Shown here in pieces: positions 20,624 to 34,900 of a stretch of DNA of 64,000 nucleotides. Below the pieces are notes generated by a model. It was not told where the DNA came from and did no database searches. It worked only from the letters and a program-made list of their open reading frames with translations. Position 1 is the stretch's first letter; each line of letters begins with the position of its first letter. Source of the stretch: Noviherbaspirillum massiliense JC206 (GTDB lineage: Bacteria > Pseudomonadota > Gammaproteobacteria > Burkholderiales > Burkholderiaceae_D); NCBI RefSeq assembly GCF_000312045.1, contig NZ_HE978634.1, positions 489,192 through 553,191 on the forward strand. The letters run 5' to 3'. The position numbers were made by a program, and so were the translations under genes.

Positions 20624-21394
20624 CTACGGGCCAGCTCCGAAAGTCTTTCCGCTTGCCGGATGCGCGAGCACGGCATCCAGCAGGCAATTTGCCCACAATG
20701 CGGCGCCGAGTGCCGAGGGATGATAGCCATCGGTGGCCATGAGGCCGCGATTGGTCAGCCGGGTAGGCATCGGCACATGGAGCATGTTGACCGACCCGGA
20801 GGTGAGCTGGCGGGCGCTTCTGTCGAGTGCTTGAGCCTTCAGGCCAAGCACGTGGCGCAATGGCTGGGGCAGTGCCGGAAAGATGTGGAGCGGCGGAACG
20901 CCGGAAATGATGACCAGCTTGGGGCTTGCGCTCGCGTCAAGATCATTGATCAATTCCTGAAGGGCGGCGCGGTAGCGGGCAACTGACCGGAATTCGGTGC
21001 TGTCGTTGACGCCGAATGCAACGAGGAGGATATCGACCGGATGCCGTGGAACGCTTGGCAGCAGCGTCTTCAGCGCACTGGTGACGGTGGCGCCATTTGC
21101 GCCGTACGCTTGCCAGTGTACTGGCCGCGCCATGCAAGCGGCGAGAACACGGGCGAATTGAGCAGTGATTGCTTCTTCATAGCTCGATACCCCGACGCCG
21201 GCGACCGGCGATTCGCCAATGGCAAGCAGACGCAGCGGGGTTGCAGCGGGCGCTCCCGCGGCTGGAAGCATGATGCCGCTGTGTGGCCCGCCGGCTTCCG
21301 GCAGCCGTGGCGTGACGCGTCGCGTGCGCCGGCCCTGAAGGAGCAGAAGCGGGAGTAGCGGGACCGCAAGCATCTCGGGCCACCAATGGCGCAT
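20624..21394 (-). CDS. SGNH/GDSL hydrolase-family protein
   Basis: 256 residues with an N-terminal hydrophobic segment (MLAVPLLPLLLLQ), so probably membrane-anchored or exported. The SGNH blocks are present: LLAIGESPVAG (block I, GES in place of GDS), the Gly of YGANGATV (block II), VAFGVNDSTEF (block III, with Asn) and DGYHPSALG (block V, Asp and His of the catalytic triad). It is therefore an esterase or lipase-like enzyme; the substrate is unknown. It is convergent with glpV across 175 bp and upstream of nothing obvious on its strand. Confidence 0.85.
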   Translation of the reverse strand: MRHWWPEMLAVPLLPLLLLQGRRTRRVTPRLPEAGGPHSGIMLPAAGAPAATPLRLLAIGESPVAGVGVSSYEEAITAQFARVLAACMARPVHWQAYGANGATVTSALKTLLPSVPRHPVDILLVAFGVNDSTEFRSVARYRAALQELINDLDASASPKLVIISGVPPLHIFPALPQPLRHVLGLKAQALDRSARQLTSGSVNMLHVPMPTRLTNRGLMATDGYHPSALGAALWANCLLDAVLAHPASGKTFGAGP

Positions 21395-21473
21395 CGTCGA
21401 TCGTTCCTATGGCGAGCGGGAAGTACGGCTTGATGCAGTTGCCGGACGGGGACGAGTCAGGCAGGTTCGCCTG

Positions 21474-21908
21474 CTATGCGACACGGTATCCATGCTCGAT
21501 CTTAATGCACTTGTCCATCACAACGAACAGTCCGGCGGCTTCAGCTTTTGCGGCGGCTTGGGGATCGCTGACGCCTAGCTGCATCCAGACGCAGCGCGCC
21601 CCGATCCTGATCGCGTCATCGACGATCTGCGGGATGTACTCGGATTTGCGGAAGCAGTCGACGATATCGATCTGCGTACCCTCCTTTTCCAGAGCGGCGG
21701 CGGCGTTTTCGAGCCCGGCGTAACATAGCTCACCGAGAATGTGAGCACCCGCACTCACCGGATTCACGGGGATGACGCGATAGCCCTGCATCTGCAGGTA
21801 GCGCGCTACGGTATGGCTTGGCCGGTGGTCCTTTTCGGACAGGCCGACCACGGCAATCGTGCGTGCTTGCCTGAGAATGGCAGAGATTGGGTCGTCCTGC
21901 TGTTCCAT
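21474..21908 (-). CDS. CoA-binding-domain protein (YccU-like)
   Basis: 144 residues forming one Rossmann-like CoA_binding domain: ISAILRQARTIAVVGLSEKDHRPSH, then YRVIPVNP, IDIVDCFRKSEYIPQIVDDAI and CVWMQLGV. These features match the small YccU family, related to the CoA-binding domain of succinyl-CoA synthetase. Cytoplasmic; no enzyme activity established. It follows the ATP synthase operon on the same strand beyond its terminator, so it is probably a separate unit. Confidence 0.88.
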   Translation of the reverse strand: MEQQDDPISAILRQARTIAVVGLSEKDHRPSHTVARYLQMQGYRVIPVNPVSAGAHILGELCYAGLENAAAALEKEGTQIDIVDCFRKSEYIPQIVDDAIRIGARCVWMQLGVSDPQAAAKAEAAGLFVVMDKCIKIEHGYRVA

Positions 21909-21925
21909 GTCATCCCTCTCGGAAA

Positions 21926-21951
21926 CAAAAAAGGCAGCCGAAGCTGCCTTT
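21926..21951 (-). terminator. Terminator of the ATP synthase operon
   Basis: On the minus strand GGCAGC-TTCG-GCTGCC (21933-21948) with a stable UUCG-type tetraloop is followed by a T run (the A run at 21926-21932). It sits 22 bp after the atpC stop. Confidence 0.93.
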
Positions 21952-21972
21952 CATTGTAGTGCGTACGACCGA

Positions 21973-22395
21973 TCAGCGCTTTTGACGCAGCTTCTGGATT
22001 GCCGCGAGCTGAGCCATTGCTGCTGCCAGTTCCGCCTGGGCCTTCGCGTAGTCGATTTTCGATTCGCGATTGCTCAGGGCTTCTTCGGCCAGCCGCTTGG
22101 CTTCGCTGGCTTTCGCCTCGTCCAGGTCGGCACCGCGGATGGCGGTGTCGGCGAGGACGGTGACGGCATTCGGCTGCACTTCGAGCAGGCCGCCAGCAAC
22201 GAAGACGAACTCGTCTTCGGCTTGGCCAGCGGTCTTGATGCGGACTGCGCCCGGCCGGATACGCGTGATCAGCGGAGTGTGCTGGGGATAGATACCCAGC
22301 TCGCCCGCCTCACCCGGCAACGCGACGAATTCCGCTTCGCCGGAGAAGATCTGCTCTTCGGCCGAGACGACGTCTACGTGGATAGTGTTTGCCAT
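21973..22395 (-). CDS. atpC: ATP synthase F1 epsilon subunit
   Basis: 140 residues, normal length. The beta-sandwich domain reads [39 protein letters not shown] with the family motif; a C-terminal helical hairpin ([25 protein letters not shown]) is present, able to inhibit rotation. It links the rotor to the c-ring. It is the last gene of the operon, 66 bp after atpD and just before the terminator. Confidence 0.96.
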   Translation of the reverse strand: MANTIHVDVVSAEEQIFSGEAEFVALPGEAGELGIYPQHTPLITRIRPGAVRIKTAGQAEDEFVFVAGGLLEVQPNAVTVLADTAIRGADLDEAKASEAKRLAEEALSNRESKIDYAKAQAELAAAMAQLAAIQKLRQKR

Positions 22396-22461
22396 TGTGA
22401 GAACCCTTATGTCCGTCTGAAGACTTGGTACCGCAAGCGGCGCGTGGTGCGCCGCTCGGGG

Positions 22462-23895
<1,434 letters not shown>

Positions 23896-23899
23896 TCAG

Positions 23900-24769
23900 T
23901 TAAACCGCTGCCGCACCGGCGACGATCTCGGAGAGTTCCTTGGTGATCGCGGCCTGGCGGGTCTTGTTGTACACCAGCTTCAGCTCGCTGATCACATTGC
24001 CTGCGTTGTCGCTGGCGGCTTTCATGGCCACCATGCGCGCCGACTGTTCGGACGCCATGTTTTCGGCGACGCCCTGATAGATCAGCGCTTCGACATAACG
24101 CACCAGCAGATCATCGATTACGGTCTGTGCATCCGGCTCGTAGATGTAGTCCCAGGACATGTTGCCCTTGTCGACGGACAGCCGGTCGGCGGACAACGGA
24201 AGCAGCTGCTCCATCATCGGTTCCTGCTTCATCGTGTTGATGAACTTGGTGTAGCACAGGTATACCGCGTCGAGCCTGCCTTCCTGGTATGCATCGAGCA
24301 GTACCTTGACCGGGCCGATCAGCTTGTCCAGGTGCGGCGTGTCGCCGAGCTGGACTGCTTGCGACACGACCTTCGCGCCGATGCGATGCAGGAAGCCGAG
24401 GCCCTTGTTGCCGATGGCGACGGCTTCGACCTTCTTGCCCTGGCCTTCGACTTCGCGCATCTTGTTGGTCACCAGGCGCAGCACGTTGGTGTTCATGCCG
24501 CCGCACAGGCCCTTGTCAGTCGTCACCACGATGATGCCGACCGTCTTGGAACCTTCCTGCTTGACCATGAACGGATGCGTGTACTCCGGATTGGCCTGCG
24601 ACAGATTGGAGGCGATCGTACGAATCTTTTCACTGTAGGGACGGGCCGCGCGCATCCGGTCCTGCGCCTTGCGCATCTTGGATGCGGCGACCATTTCCAT
24701 CGCCTTCGTGATCTTCTTCGTATTCTCTACGCTCTTGATCTTGCCGCGTATCTCTTTACCTGCAGCCAT
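23900..24769 (-). CDS. atpG: ATP synthase F1 gamma subunit
   Basis: 289 residues. The coiled-coil N-terminus ([33 protein letters not shown]) and the C-terminal signature [36 protein letters not shown] are diagnostic. Forms the central rotor stalk. Between atpA (22 bp) and atpD. Confidence 0.98.
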   Translation of the reverse strand: MAAGKEIRGKIKSVENTKKITKAMEMVAASKMRKAQDRMRAARPYSEKIRTIASNLSQANPEYTHPFMVKQEGSKTVGIIVVTTDKGLCGGMNTNVLRLVTNKMREVEGQGKKVEAVAIGNKGLGFLHRIGAKVVSQAVQLGDTPHLDKLIGPVKVLLDAYQEGRLDAVYLCYTKFINTMKQEPMMEQLLPLSADRLSVDKGNMSWDYIYEPDAQTVIDDLLVRYVEALIYQGVAENMASEQSARMVAMKAASDNAGNVISELKLVYNKTRQAAITKELSEIVAGAAAV

Positions 24770-24791
24770 GAGGTTTTACTCCTTCAGCGGC

Positions 24792-26327
<1,536 letters not shown>

Positions 26328-26388
26328 ACTAACTCCTAAAATTGTTCACTCTGCTTAGCAGCGGAAGGATGGCGGGCTGGGCCGCCGA

Positions 26389-26922
26389 TCACGGCGCTAA
26401 GGCTGCGTGCATCCGTTGCAGTTTGGCGCGTACCGAGGTGTCGAGCACTTCATCGCCCACCACCACACGAACGCCGCCGATCAGCGCTTTGTCCACAGTT
26501 ACCGTAGGCTTGAGCTTGCAGCCGAATTTCTTTTCCAGCACCGCCACCAGATCCTTCAGTTGCGCATCGGACAATTCGAAGGCGCTCGTGACAATCGCGT
26601 CGGCCGCGCCTTCCTCAGCATTTTTCAATGCATGGAATTGCGCGCCGATTTCAGGCAGCAATGCCAGGCGGCCGTTCTGAACCAGCATCGCGACGAAGTT
26701 TTTCGCTTCAGGCGTGACCTTGGACTTCAGCAACGACAGGAAGGTGTCGGAAATCTGCTGATCCGAAAGTTTCGGGTTGTTGGCGAAGTTCTGGACTTCG
26801 GGAAGGGCCGCAACTTGCGCCATTTCCGATACGAGATCGGACCATGCCGCGAGGTTGCCGGACTGGGCCACGCGGAACAGGGCTTCTGCGTAAGGACGAG
26901 CAATCGTTGCGAGTTCGGCCAT
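26389..26922 (-). CDS. atpH: ATP synthase delta subunit
   Basis: 177 residues. N-terminus [17 protein letters not shown] and C-terminus [21 protein letters not shown] match the delta (OSCP) family. It joins the peripheral b stalk to the top of F1. Its ATG is two bases after the atpF stop, implying coupling. Confidence 0.96.
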   Translation of the reverse strand: MAELATIARPYAEALFRVAQSGNLAAWSDLVSEMAQVAALPEVQNFANNPKLSDQQISDTFLSLLKSKVTPEAKNFVAMLVQNGRLALLPEIGAQFHALKNAEEGAADAIVTSAFELSDAQLKDLVAVLEKKFGCKLKPTVTVDKALIGGVRVVVGDEVLDTSVRAKLQRMHAALAP

Positions 26923-26924
26923 GA

Positions 26925-27395
26925 TTACAGCTCAGTCTTCAGTTGGTTCAACAGGTCGGCGTGTGCCGCTGCGTTCACCTCGCGCTTGAGGATCTGCTCC
27001 GCGCCCTTCACTGCGAGGCTGGCGACCTCACCGCGCAATTCTTCGCGCGCACGGGTTACCTGCTGTTCCGCGTCTGCCTTGGCTGCAGCAATGATGCGTG
27101 CGGCTTCTTCGGCTGCGGTCTTCTTGGCTTCCTCGATGATCGACTGGGCACGTTTTTCGGCGTCATTGATCCGCTTCTGACCTTCATCGCGGGCTGAGGC
27201 CAATTCAGCCTGCGCACGCTTTTCGGCGGCAGCCATTTCTGCCTTGCCGCGGTCGGCGGCGGCCAAGCCGTTCGCAATCTTCTCGGCACGCTCGTCGAGC
27301 GCTTTCATCAGCGGCGGCCACACGAATTTCATCGTGAACCAGGCGAGGATGAAGAAGACCACGAACTGCGCAAACAAAGTTGCATTTAAGTTCAC
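26925..27395 (-). CDS. atpF: ATP synthase F0 b subunit
   Basis: 156 residues. One N-terminal membrane helix ([20 protein letters not shown]) is followed by a long charged coiled coil ([35 protein letters not shown]) ending LLNQLKTEL. Forms the peripheral stator stalk, as a dimer. Confidence 0.97.
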   Translation of the reverse strand: MNLNATLFAQFVVFFILAWFTMKFVWPPLMKALDERAEKIANGLAAADRGKAEMAAAEKRAQAELASARDEGQKRINDAEKRAQSIIEEAKKTAAEEAARIIAAAKADAEQQVTRAREELRGEVASLAVKGAEQILKREVNAAAHADLLNQLKTEL

Positions 27396-27479
27396 GGTGT
27401 TTTTTCCTTCTCAGAATAACGAGTGCCGAACCGCTTGGTTCGGCAGTTGAGAGTCGGCTAGCGCTGAGGCGCCAGGTAA

Positions 27480-27743
<264 letters not shown>

Positions 27744-27816
27744 TTAAGGTTAAAAACAAAAATGAAAAACAAACTTCTTTACTTACTACTATCTTTCGAT
27801 TCGTGACGCGGAATCC

Positions 27817-29029
<1,213 letters not shown>

Positions 29030-29171
29030 GCGCTACAGGCCGCAGTATGTCTCGGGAATGCTTCGTGGTGGTGCGTTTTGTGAAACCACGGGATTATAAG
29101 GGCTTTGTCGCACAGGCGTCAAACATTTGCCATGCCGAATTAAAAGTAAAAATCGCTGGTTTTTCAGTAGC

Positions 29172-29750
29172 TTAGCCGCTTGCCAACTGCGCGAGCCAGC
29201 GCCTTCCTTGCGGCCAGTCATGCAGGCCGCTGTCGGCGTTGATGTGGCCTTGTGCACCGATGGGACAAAAGCGCGCGCGCCAGTCAGCAGCCCAGGATTG
29301 CGCCCGCACCAGGTCGCACCAGGGGTCGTCGGATGATGCCGCGACGATCGCCGGGAAAGGCAAGGCAGCGCGCGGCATCGGGGCAAATCCGGAAGCGAAT
29401 GCGGAAAACCCATCCCGCTCGACATCGGGCGGCGCAACCAGCAATGCACCCCTGACTTTCTCCGCATGGCTTTTGTGACCGTGCTCCGCGGCCCACCAAA
29501 CAGTCAATGCGCATCCGAGGCTGTGCGCAGCGAGTATCACCGGACCATCCTGGGTTTCAATCGCTGCATCCAGAGTGGCTACCCAGTCGGAACGGCAAGG
29601 GCTGTCCCATTTCTGCTGTTGCACACGTTTTGCATTCGGCAGCATCGCTTCCCAATGGGTTTGCCAGTGGCCGGGGCCGGAATTGTAGAGGCCGGGAAGA
29701 AGCAGGATCGTCGCGCCCTCCAGGGCATTGCTTTCGAGGCCGGCGCTCAT
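29172..29750 (-). CDS. RBBP9/YdeN-type serine hydrolase
   Basis: 192 residues. ILLLPGLYNSGPGHWQTHWE is the family N-terminus, the nucleophile Ser is in LAAHSLGCALTVWW, the acid is in ASSDDPWC, and the His is in AQGHINADSGLHDWP. A small alpha/beta hydrolase of unknown substrate. Its start overlaps the parB stop by four bases (ATGA), so it is translated with the par operon. Confidence 0.88.
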   Translation of the reverse strand: MSAGLESNALEGATILLLPGLYNSGPGHWQTHWEAMLPNAKRVQQQKWDSPCRSDWVATLDAAIETQDGPVILAAHSLGCALTVWWAAEHGHKSHAEKVRGALLVAPPDVERDGFSAFASGFAPMPRAALPFPAIVAASSDDPWCDLVRAQSWAADWRARFCPIGAQGHINADSGLHDWPQGRRWLAQLASG

Positions 29751-30631
29751 GCAGCGCGCAGTTTGGCGATCACGACGTCCAGCACGTCGAGGTTGGCGAA
29801 GTCAATGATCAACTGGCCCTTGTTCTTCGCGCCCAGCTTGATCGAGACGGCGGTTGCGAGGGTATCGGACAGTTCCTCTTCAAGGCGGGCGATGTCGCGC
29901 GTTTTCTCTTTCTGGACGCGGGCCTTGCCTGTTGTGTCCTGCTCGGTGGTGGCCCGCACCACCAGCTTTTCCGCTTCGCGCACCGACATGCGCTTGGCAA
30001 GGATCTGGTTGGCCAGGGTGATTTGAGTCGCGGCGTCGACGGCCAGCAATGCACGAGCGTGGCCCATGTCGATGTCTCCCGCCATCAGCATGGTTTGTAC
30101 CGGCTTGGCGAGATTCAATAGACGCAACAGATTGGAGACGGCGCTGCGTGAGCGGCCGACTGCATTGGCCGCCTGTTCATGGGTGAAATTGAAATCGCTG
30201 ATCAGGCGGTGAATGCCTTGCGCTTCTTCCAGCGGATTCAAATCTTCGCGCTGAATGTTTTCGATCAGGGCCATGGCAGCGGCGGCCTGGTCATCGACAT
30301 CCTTGACCAGCACCGGCACTTCCGTCAGGCCGGCGATCTGGGCAGCGCGGAAGCGGCGTTCGCCGGCAATGATTTCATATTTGCCGTCGCCGTCGAGTGG
30401 ACGCACCAGAATGGGCTGCATCAAGCCCTGTGCCTTGATAGATGCGGCGAGCTCATTCAGGGCACCTTCATCCATGCGCGTGCGCGGCTGATATTTGCCG
30501 GCCTGCATTTGCGTGACACTCAGCGTGGAAGGCGCGCCTGCAACACTGGGCACGGCCTCGGCGATGTCCGACGAGCCTCCGAGCAAGGCATCCAGTCCGC
30601 GTCCCAGTCCCTTGGGTTTTTTCATGGCCAT
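29747..30631 (-). CDS. parB: Chromosome partitioning protein ParB (Spo0J)
   Basis: 294 residues. KKPKGLGRGLDALLGG is the ParA-interacting N-terminus; residues about 50-150 hold the CTP-binding ParB/Srx fold with GERRFRAA; FTHEQAANAVGRSRSAVSNLLRLL is the helix-turn-helix; the C-terminus is the dimerisation domain. It loads on parS, spreads and bridges DNA for chromosome segregation. Start is 9 bp after parA. The matching parS sites lie at 34767 and 34877, upstream of mnmG. Confidence 0.97.
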   Translation of the reverse strand: MAMKKPKGLGRGLDALLGGSSDIAEAVPSVAGAPSTLSVTQMQAGKYQPRTRMDEGALNELAASIKAQGLMQPILVRPLDGDGKYEIIAGERRFRAAQIAGLTEVPVLVKDVDDQAAAAMALIENIQREDLNPLEEAQGIHRLISDFNFTHEQAANAVGRSRSAVSNLLRLLNLAKPVQTMLMAGDIDMGHARALLAVDAATQITLANQILAKRMSVREAEKLVVRATTEQDTTGKARVQKEKTRDIARLEEELSDTLATAVSIKLGAKNKGQLIIDFANLDVLDVVIAKLRAA

Positions 30632-30640
30632 GTCTGCCCC

Positions 30641-31411
30641 TTACATTGATTGGATGCGTTCCACCATTTCGGCGCCGAACTGGATATAGGCTTGCGCGCC
30701 TTTGGAGGTTGGGTCGAAGCTGACGCCCGGTATGCCGTACGACGGTGCTTCAGCCAGGCGAATGTTGCGCGGGATCAAGGTCTTGAATACCTTGTCGCCG
30801 AAGTGCTGCTCCAGTTGCTCGGAAACCTGTTGTGACAAGGTCATGCGCGGATCGAACATCACCCGCAGCAAGCCGATGATTTTCAGGTCGGGGTTGAGCT
30901 TGGCATGGACTTTCTTGATGGTATTGACCAGGTCGGACAAACCCTCGAGTGCATAGTATTCGCACTGCATCGGGATGATCACGCCATGCGCGGCACACAA
31001 GCCGTTGAGCGTCAGCATCGACAGCGCCGGCGGGCAATCGATCAGGACGAAATCGTAATCGGCGTCCACTTCTGCCAGGGCCGCCTTCAGGCGCTTTTCC
31101 CGGTTGTCGAGCTCGACCATTTCGACCTCGGCGCCGGCCAGTTCGCGATTGGCGGGCAAGACATCGAACTTGCCAGTTTCGGACGTGGCGCGCGCAGTCT
31201 TCACATCGGCCATGCCGAGAAGCACCTGGTACACCGAAGCTTGCAGCTCGGCTTTGTTGATACCCGCGCCCATGGTGGCGTTGCCCTGCGGGTCGAGGTC
31301 GACCAGAAGAACACGCTGCTGCAATTGAGCAAGGCCCGCCGCGAGATTGACGGCGGTAGTGGTTTTGCCGACACCGCCTTTCTGATTGGCGATGCAAAAG
31401 ATTTTTGCCAT
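30641..31411 (-). CDS. parA: Chromosome partitioning ATPase ParA (Soj)
   Basis: 256 residues. The deviant Walker A CIANQKGGVGKTTTAVNLA is at the N-terminus; DFVLIDCPPAL is Walker B; VNTIKKVHAKLNP and GIPGVSFDPTSKGAQAY complete the family. Its ATP-dependent DNA binding drives ParB-parS movement. The short ParA without an N-terminal DNA-binding domain indicates a chromosomal Soj type. Confidence 0.97.
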   Translation of the reverse strand: MAKIFCIANQKGGVGKTTTAVNLAAGLAQLQQRVLLVDLDPQGNATMGAGINKAELQASVYQVLLGMADVKTARATSETGKFDVLPANRELAGAEVEMVELDNREKRLKAALAEVDADYDFVLIDCPPALSMLTLNGLCAAHGVIIPMQCEYYALEGLSDLVNTIKKVHAKLNPDLKIIGLLRVMFDPRMTLSQQVSEQLEQHFGDKVFKTLIPRNIRLAEAPSYGIPGVSFDPTSKGAQAYIQFGAEMVERIQSM

Positions 31412-31417
31412 GTAGTT

Positions 31418-32050
31418 TTAGTTGGTAGTGAGTTTGATTCCGAAGCCGATCAGGAAGATGCCGGCCGCCTTGGACGCGAAAGCCGCGAGGCGCTGGTGAT
31501 GCGCAAGGCGCTTGGCGGCCGCATTGCCGGCCAGCACGAGCACGCTGCCGTAAAACAAGGTGCAACTTGAAATCATCAATCCCATAGTGAGAAAAGTCAG
31601 CGCCCCTTGATGCGTGGCCGGGTCAATGAAGAGCGGGAAAAAGGCCATGTAAAACACGATGGCTTTCGGATTAATCAGGGTGACGAACAGGCCACGGCGA
31701 AAATCGGCGAGATGGGAAAAGGGCACGGTCTTGTCGTTACCGCCCTGCTTCGCCGCTAGTAGCCTGATGCCGAGATAAGCGAGATAGGCGGCGCCGAGGT
31801 ACTGCAGGCCTTTGAACAACAGCGGATTGGCTTGAAGCAAGGCTGCCACGCCGATCGCGGCAAGGAACATCAGGATGGCATCGCCCAGCATGAGGCCGAA
31901 CAGCGAAGCATAACCTCCGCGCAAGCCGCGCTGGGCGCTGCAGGTCAGCACACAGAACGTACCGGGCCCCGGCAACATGAGGAACACCATGGTGGCTGCG
32001 ATCAGTTGCCAGGCATCGGTGATGCCCAAGGCATGGAAGAACGGATTCAT
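31418..32050 (-). CDS. LysE/RhtB-family amino acid exporter
   Basis: 210 residues with six predicted membrane segments. WQLIAATMVFLMLPGPGTFCVLTCSAQRGLRGGY is the LysE signature region; LINPKAIVFYMAFFPLFIDP is the second. Exports amino acids or homoserine-lactone-like compounds; the substrate is unknown. It lies between parA and rsmG, starting with a four-base overlap (ATGA) on the rsmG stop and ending 6 bp before parA, so it belongs to the mnmG-rsmG-par operon. Confidence 0.9.
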   Translation of the reverse strand: MNPFFHALGITDAWQLIAATMVFLMLPGPGTFCVLTCSAQRGLRGGYASLFGLMLGDAILMFLAAIGVAALLQANPLLFKGLQYLGAAYLAYLGIRLLAAKQGGNDKTVPFSHLADFRRGLFVTLINPKAIVFYMAFFPLFIDPATHQGALTFLTMGLMISSCTLFYGSVLVLAGNAAAKRLAHHQRLAAFASKAAGIFLIGFGIKLTTN

Positions 32051-32715
32051 GGCCTGCTTCCTTCCGCTTTTTCAGTGGCTTCAATGAATACCAGATGCCG
32101 CTCGGCCTTCAGGCCGGGCACCGCCAACGGGTGCACTTCAAGCACTCGCCATTCCTGGGGCAAACGCGCAATCTCGTCTTTCGGCAGGATGCCCTTCATC
32201 GCAATGAAGCGTCCGCCCTCTTCCAGCAGATGGGCGGACCAGGTGACGAAATCGGCGAGTTCGGCAAAAGCGCGCGAGGTAATGACATCGAACTTGCGCG
32301 GCACCTTCAGCTGCTCCACATGCGCGGTATGGATAGTCACGTTTCCTAGTCCGAGCTCCGCTTTTGCCTGGGTCAGGAAGGCTGTTTTCTTGTGTACCGT
32401 GTCGACCATGGCCACTTGCATGTCCGGGCGGGCGATCGCGAGCACCATTCCGGGAAGACCGCCACCGGCGCCGACGTCCAGCACATTCATCGCATCAGCA
32501 AATGCCGGCACCACGGCGAGCGAATCCAGCAGGTGCTGCGTCACCATCTGCGCCGGGTCGCGTACGGCAGTTAGGTTGTAGACTCCGTTCCACTTGTGCA
32601 AGAGCGCAAGGTAATCCAGCAATTGGCCTGACTGCCGCTCGGTCAAGGCCAGTTGCATCTCAGCACTGCCCTGCTCCAGTGTGCGTAACAGCGCTGGCCG
32701 GTCAAATCCGCTCAT
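32047..32715 (-). CDS. rsmG: 16S rRNA (guanine-527-N7)-methyltransferase
   Basis: 222 residues. The SAM motif NVLDVGAGGGLPGMVLAI is near residue 85; KWNGVYNLTAVRDP and SRAFAELADFVTWS are family blocks. It methylates G527 of 16S rRNA; loss gives low-level streptomycin resistance in other bacteria. 13 bp downstream of mnmG, overlapping the LysE gene. Confidence 0.96.
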   Translation of the reverse strand: MSGFDRPALLRTLEQGSAEMQLALTERQSGQLLDYLALLHKWNGVYNLTAVRDPAQMVTQHLLDSLAVVPAFADAMNVLDVGAGGGLPGMVLAIARPDMQVAMVDTVHKKTAFLTQAKAELGLGNVTIHTAHVEQLKVPRKFDVITSRAFAELADFVTWSAHLLEEGGRFIAMKGILPKDEIARLPQEWRVLEVHPLAVPGLKAERHLVFIEATEKAEGSRP

Positions 32716-32728
32716 GGTCTGCCGCCGC

Positions 32729-34654
32729 TCACGCTGCTGCCTGAGACGCGGCGAATTCCTTGAAGCCGCCCTTTTTCAGATGCACCAGCAACAAGGAAAT
32801 CGCCGCTGGGGTCACGCCGGAAATGCGCGACGCCTGTCCGAGGGTTTCCGGACGGTGCTTGTTCAACTTCTGCCGAACCTCGATCGATAATCCTTTGACT
32901 TCCATGTAATCGAGTGCGGCCGGCAGTTTCAGGTTTTCATAGTAGTCATGGCGTTCGACTTCGCGCGCCTGGCGGTCAATGTAGCCGGCGTACTTCACCT
33001 GGATTTCCACTTGCTCGCGCACGGCTTCGTCCGTGACACCAGGCCCGGCCAGGTTCTGCCCGTCTGCACCCTTGAGACTCATCAGGCATTCATAGCTGAC
33101 ATTCGGCCGGCGAAGCAAATCAGTGAGCGCGTACTCTCGCTCGATTGCCTTTCCCAGCACGCGTTGCGCCTCTGCCTCGGGAACCAGACGGGGATTGACC
33201 CATGTCGATTTGAGGCGTTCGAGCTCCCTTGCCACCGCTTCGCGCTTCCTCTCGAATACTTCCCACTGAGCATCGCTGATGCAGCCGAGCTGGCGCCCGA
33301 TTTCAGTCAGGCGCAGATCGGCGTTGTCTTCTCGCAAGCTCAAGCGGTATTCGGCACGGCTGGTGAACATCCGGTATGGCTCCTGCACGCCTTTGGTGAT
33401 CAGGTCGTCAACCAGAACGCCAAGATAGGCTTCGTCGCGCCGTGGCGTCCACGCTTCCCTGCCCTGCGTGTACAAGGCGGCATTCAATCCGGCCAGCAAG
33501 CCTTGGGCGGCGGCCTCTTCGTAGCCTGTAGTGCCATTGATCTGGCCGGCGAAGAACAGTCCCTGGATCGCCTTGGTTTCCAGCGACGCTTTCAAGCCGC
33601 GCGGATCGAAATAGTCATACTCGATCGCATAGCCCGGCCGCAGGATATGCGCGTTTTCCAAGCCGCGAATCGAGTGCACCAACTCAAGCTGCACATCGAA
33701 AGGCAGGCTGGTGGAGATACCGTTCGGGTAAAACTCGTTGGTAGTCAGCCCTTCCGGCTCTAGGAAGATCTGGTGCGATTGCTTGTCGGCAAAACGATGG
33801 ATCTTGTCTTCAATGGAAGGACAGTAGCGCGGACCGACGCCTTCAATGACGCCGGTGTACATCGGGCTGCGATCGAGGCCGCCGCGGATGATGTCATGGG
33901 TGCGTTCATTGGTATGTGTAACCCAGCATGGCAGCTGCTGCGGATGCAAGTCCACCGAGCCCATCACTGAAAACACCGGAATCGGATCGAGATCGCCCGG
34001 TTGCACTTCCATGACAGAAAAGTCGATGGTGCGACCATCGATGCGTGGCGGGGTGCCTGTTTTCAAGCGCCCCTGCGGCAGCTTCAACTCCTTCAGGCGC
34101 GCAGACAGGGAAACGGCCGGCGGATCACCGGCGCGCCCTGCCGAATAGTTGTTCAGACCGACGTGAATTTTTCCGTCGAGAAAAGTACCAGCGGTCAACA
34201 CCACGGCACGACTGCGAAACCGGATTCCGACTTGCGTGACGGCCCCCACGACCCGATCGCCCTCCACCATCAGGTCGTCTACCGCCTGCTGGAAGAGCCA
34301 CAGATTTGGCTGATTTTCCAGGCGTGAACGAATCGCTTGCTTGTATAGTATGCGGTCGGCCTGAGCACGGGTCGCTCGTACGGCGGGCCCCTTGGAGGAA
34401 TTGAGGATGCGGAACTGAATACCCGCCTCGTCGGTGGCAATTGCCATGGCACCACCCAAGGCGTCGACTTCCTTTACCAAATGCCCCTTGCCAATACCCC
34501 CGATGGAAGGATTGCACGACATTTGACCAAGGGTTTCGATATTGTGAGTGAGCAACAATGTCTTCTGCCCCATTCGGGCAGAAGACAAGGCAGCTTCGGT
34601 GCCGGCGTGGCCACCGCCAACGACGATAACGTCAAACTCTGTAGGGAAAAGCAT
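32729..34654 (-). CDS. mnmG: tRNA uridine-34 carboxymethylaminomethyl-modifying subunit MnmG (GidA)
   Basis: 641 residues. FAD-binding [21 protein letters not shown] at the N-terminus; the signatures [27 protein letters not shown] and [17 protein letters not shown] are diagnostic, and the C-terminal helical MnmE-binding part ends [19 protein letters not shown]. With MnmE it modifies U34 of several tRNAs. First gene of the mnmG-rsmG-lysE-parA-parB-hydrolase operon; two parS sites lie upstream. Confidence 0.97.
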   Translation of the reverse strand: MLFPTEFDVIVVGGGHAGTEAALSSARMGQKTLLLTHNIETLGQMSCNPSIGGIGKGHLVKEVDALGGAMAIATDEAGIQFRILNSSKGPAVRATRAQADRILYKQAIRSRLENQPNLWLFQQAVDDLMVEGDRVVGAVTQVGIRFRSRAVVLTAGTFLDGKIHVGLNNYSAGRAGDPPAVSLSARLKELKLPQGRLKTGTPPRIDGRTIDFSVMEVQPGDLDPIPVFSVMGSVDLHPQQLPCWVTHTNERTHDIIRGGLDRSPMYTGVIEGVGPRYCPSIEDKIHRFADKQSHQIFLEPEGLTTNEFYPNGISTSLPFDVQLELVHSIRGLENAHILRPGYAIEYDYFDPRGLKASLETKAIQGLFFAGQINGTTGYEEAAAQGLLAGLNAALYTQGREAWTPRRDEAYLGVLVDDLITKGVQEPYRMFTSRAEYRLSLREDNADLRLTEIGRQLGCISDAQWEVFERKREAVARELERLKSTWVNPRLVPEAEAQRVLGKAIEREYALTDLLRRPNVSYECLMSLKGADGQNLAGPGVTDEAVREQVEIQVKYAGYIDRQAREVERHDYYENLKLPAALDYMEVKGLSIEVRQKLNKHRPETLGQASRISGVTPAAISLLLVHLKKGGFKEFAASQAAA

Positions 34655-34766
34655 GATTTGGCCTGTGAAGAGATTGGGAAGGCACGTGAACAGGCAAAGC
34701 CTTGAAGGCGAAATTATACGGCGTTTTGCCGGCTTGCCGTTTGGGATCGCTTGACCTTAGGGGAAT

Positions 34767-34782
34767 TGTTTCACGTGAAACC
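34767..34782. promoter_or_regulatory. parS site, 15 of 16 match
   Basis: TGTTTCACGTGAAACC matches the ParB-binding palindrome TGTTTCACGTGAAACA except for the last base. It lies in the 246-bp region upstream of mnmG. Confidence 0.93.
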
Positions 34783-34876
34783 TTCTTGGGAGTGCAAAGC
34801 ATCCCGTCCTGCCCCATCCTCAAAGGTAGCCAAATGCGGATGCATGTGCACGCCCTAATCAAAGCCAGACAAGAAA

Positions 34877-34892
34877 TGTTTCACGTGAAACA
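34877..34892. promoter_or_regulatory. parS site, perfect palindrome
   Basis: TGTTTCACGTGAAACA is a perfect match to the chromosomal parS consensus. It is 110 bp from the first site and just after the TSUP gene. ParB from the nearby operon is the expected ligand. Confidence 0.96.
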
Positions 34893-34900
34893 CAGAAACG

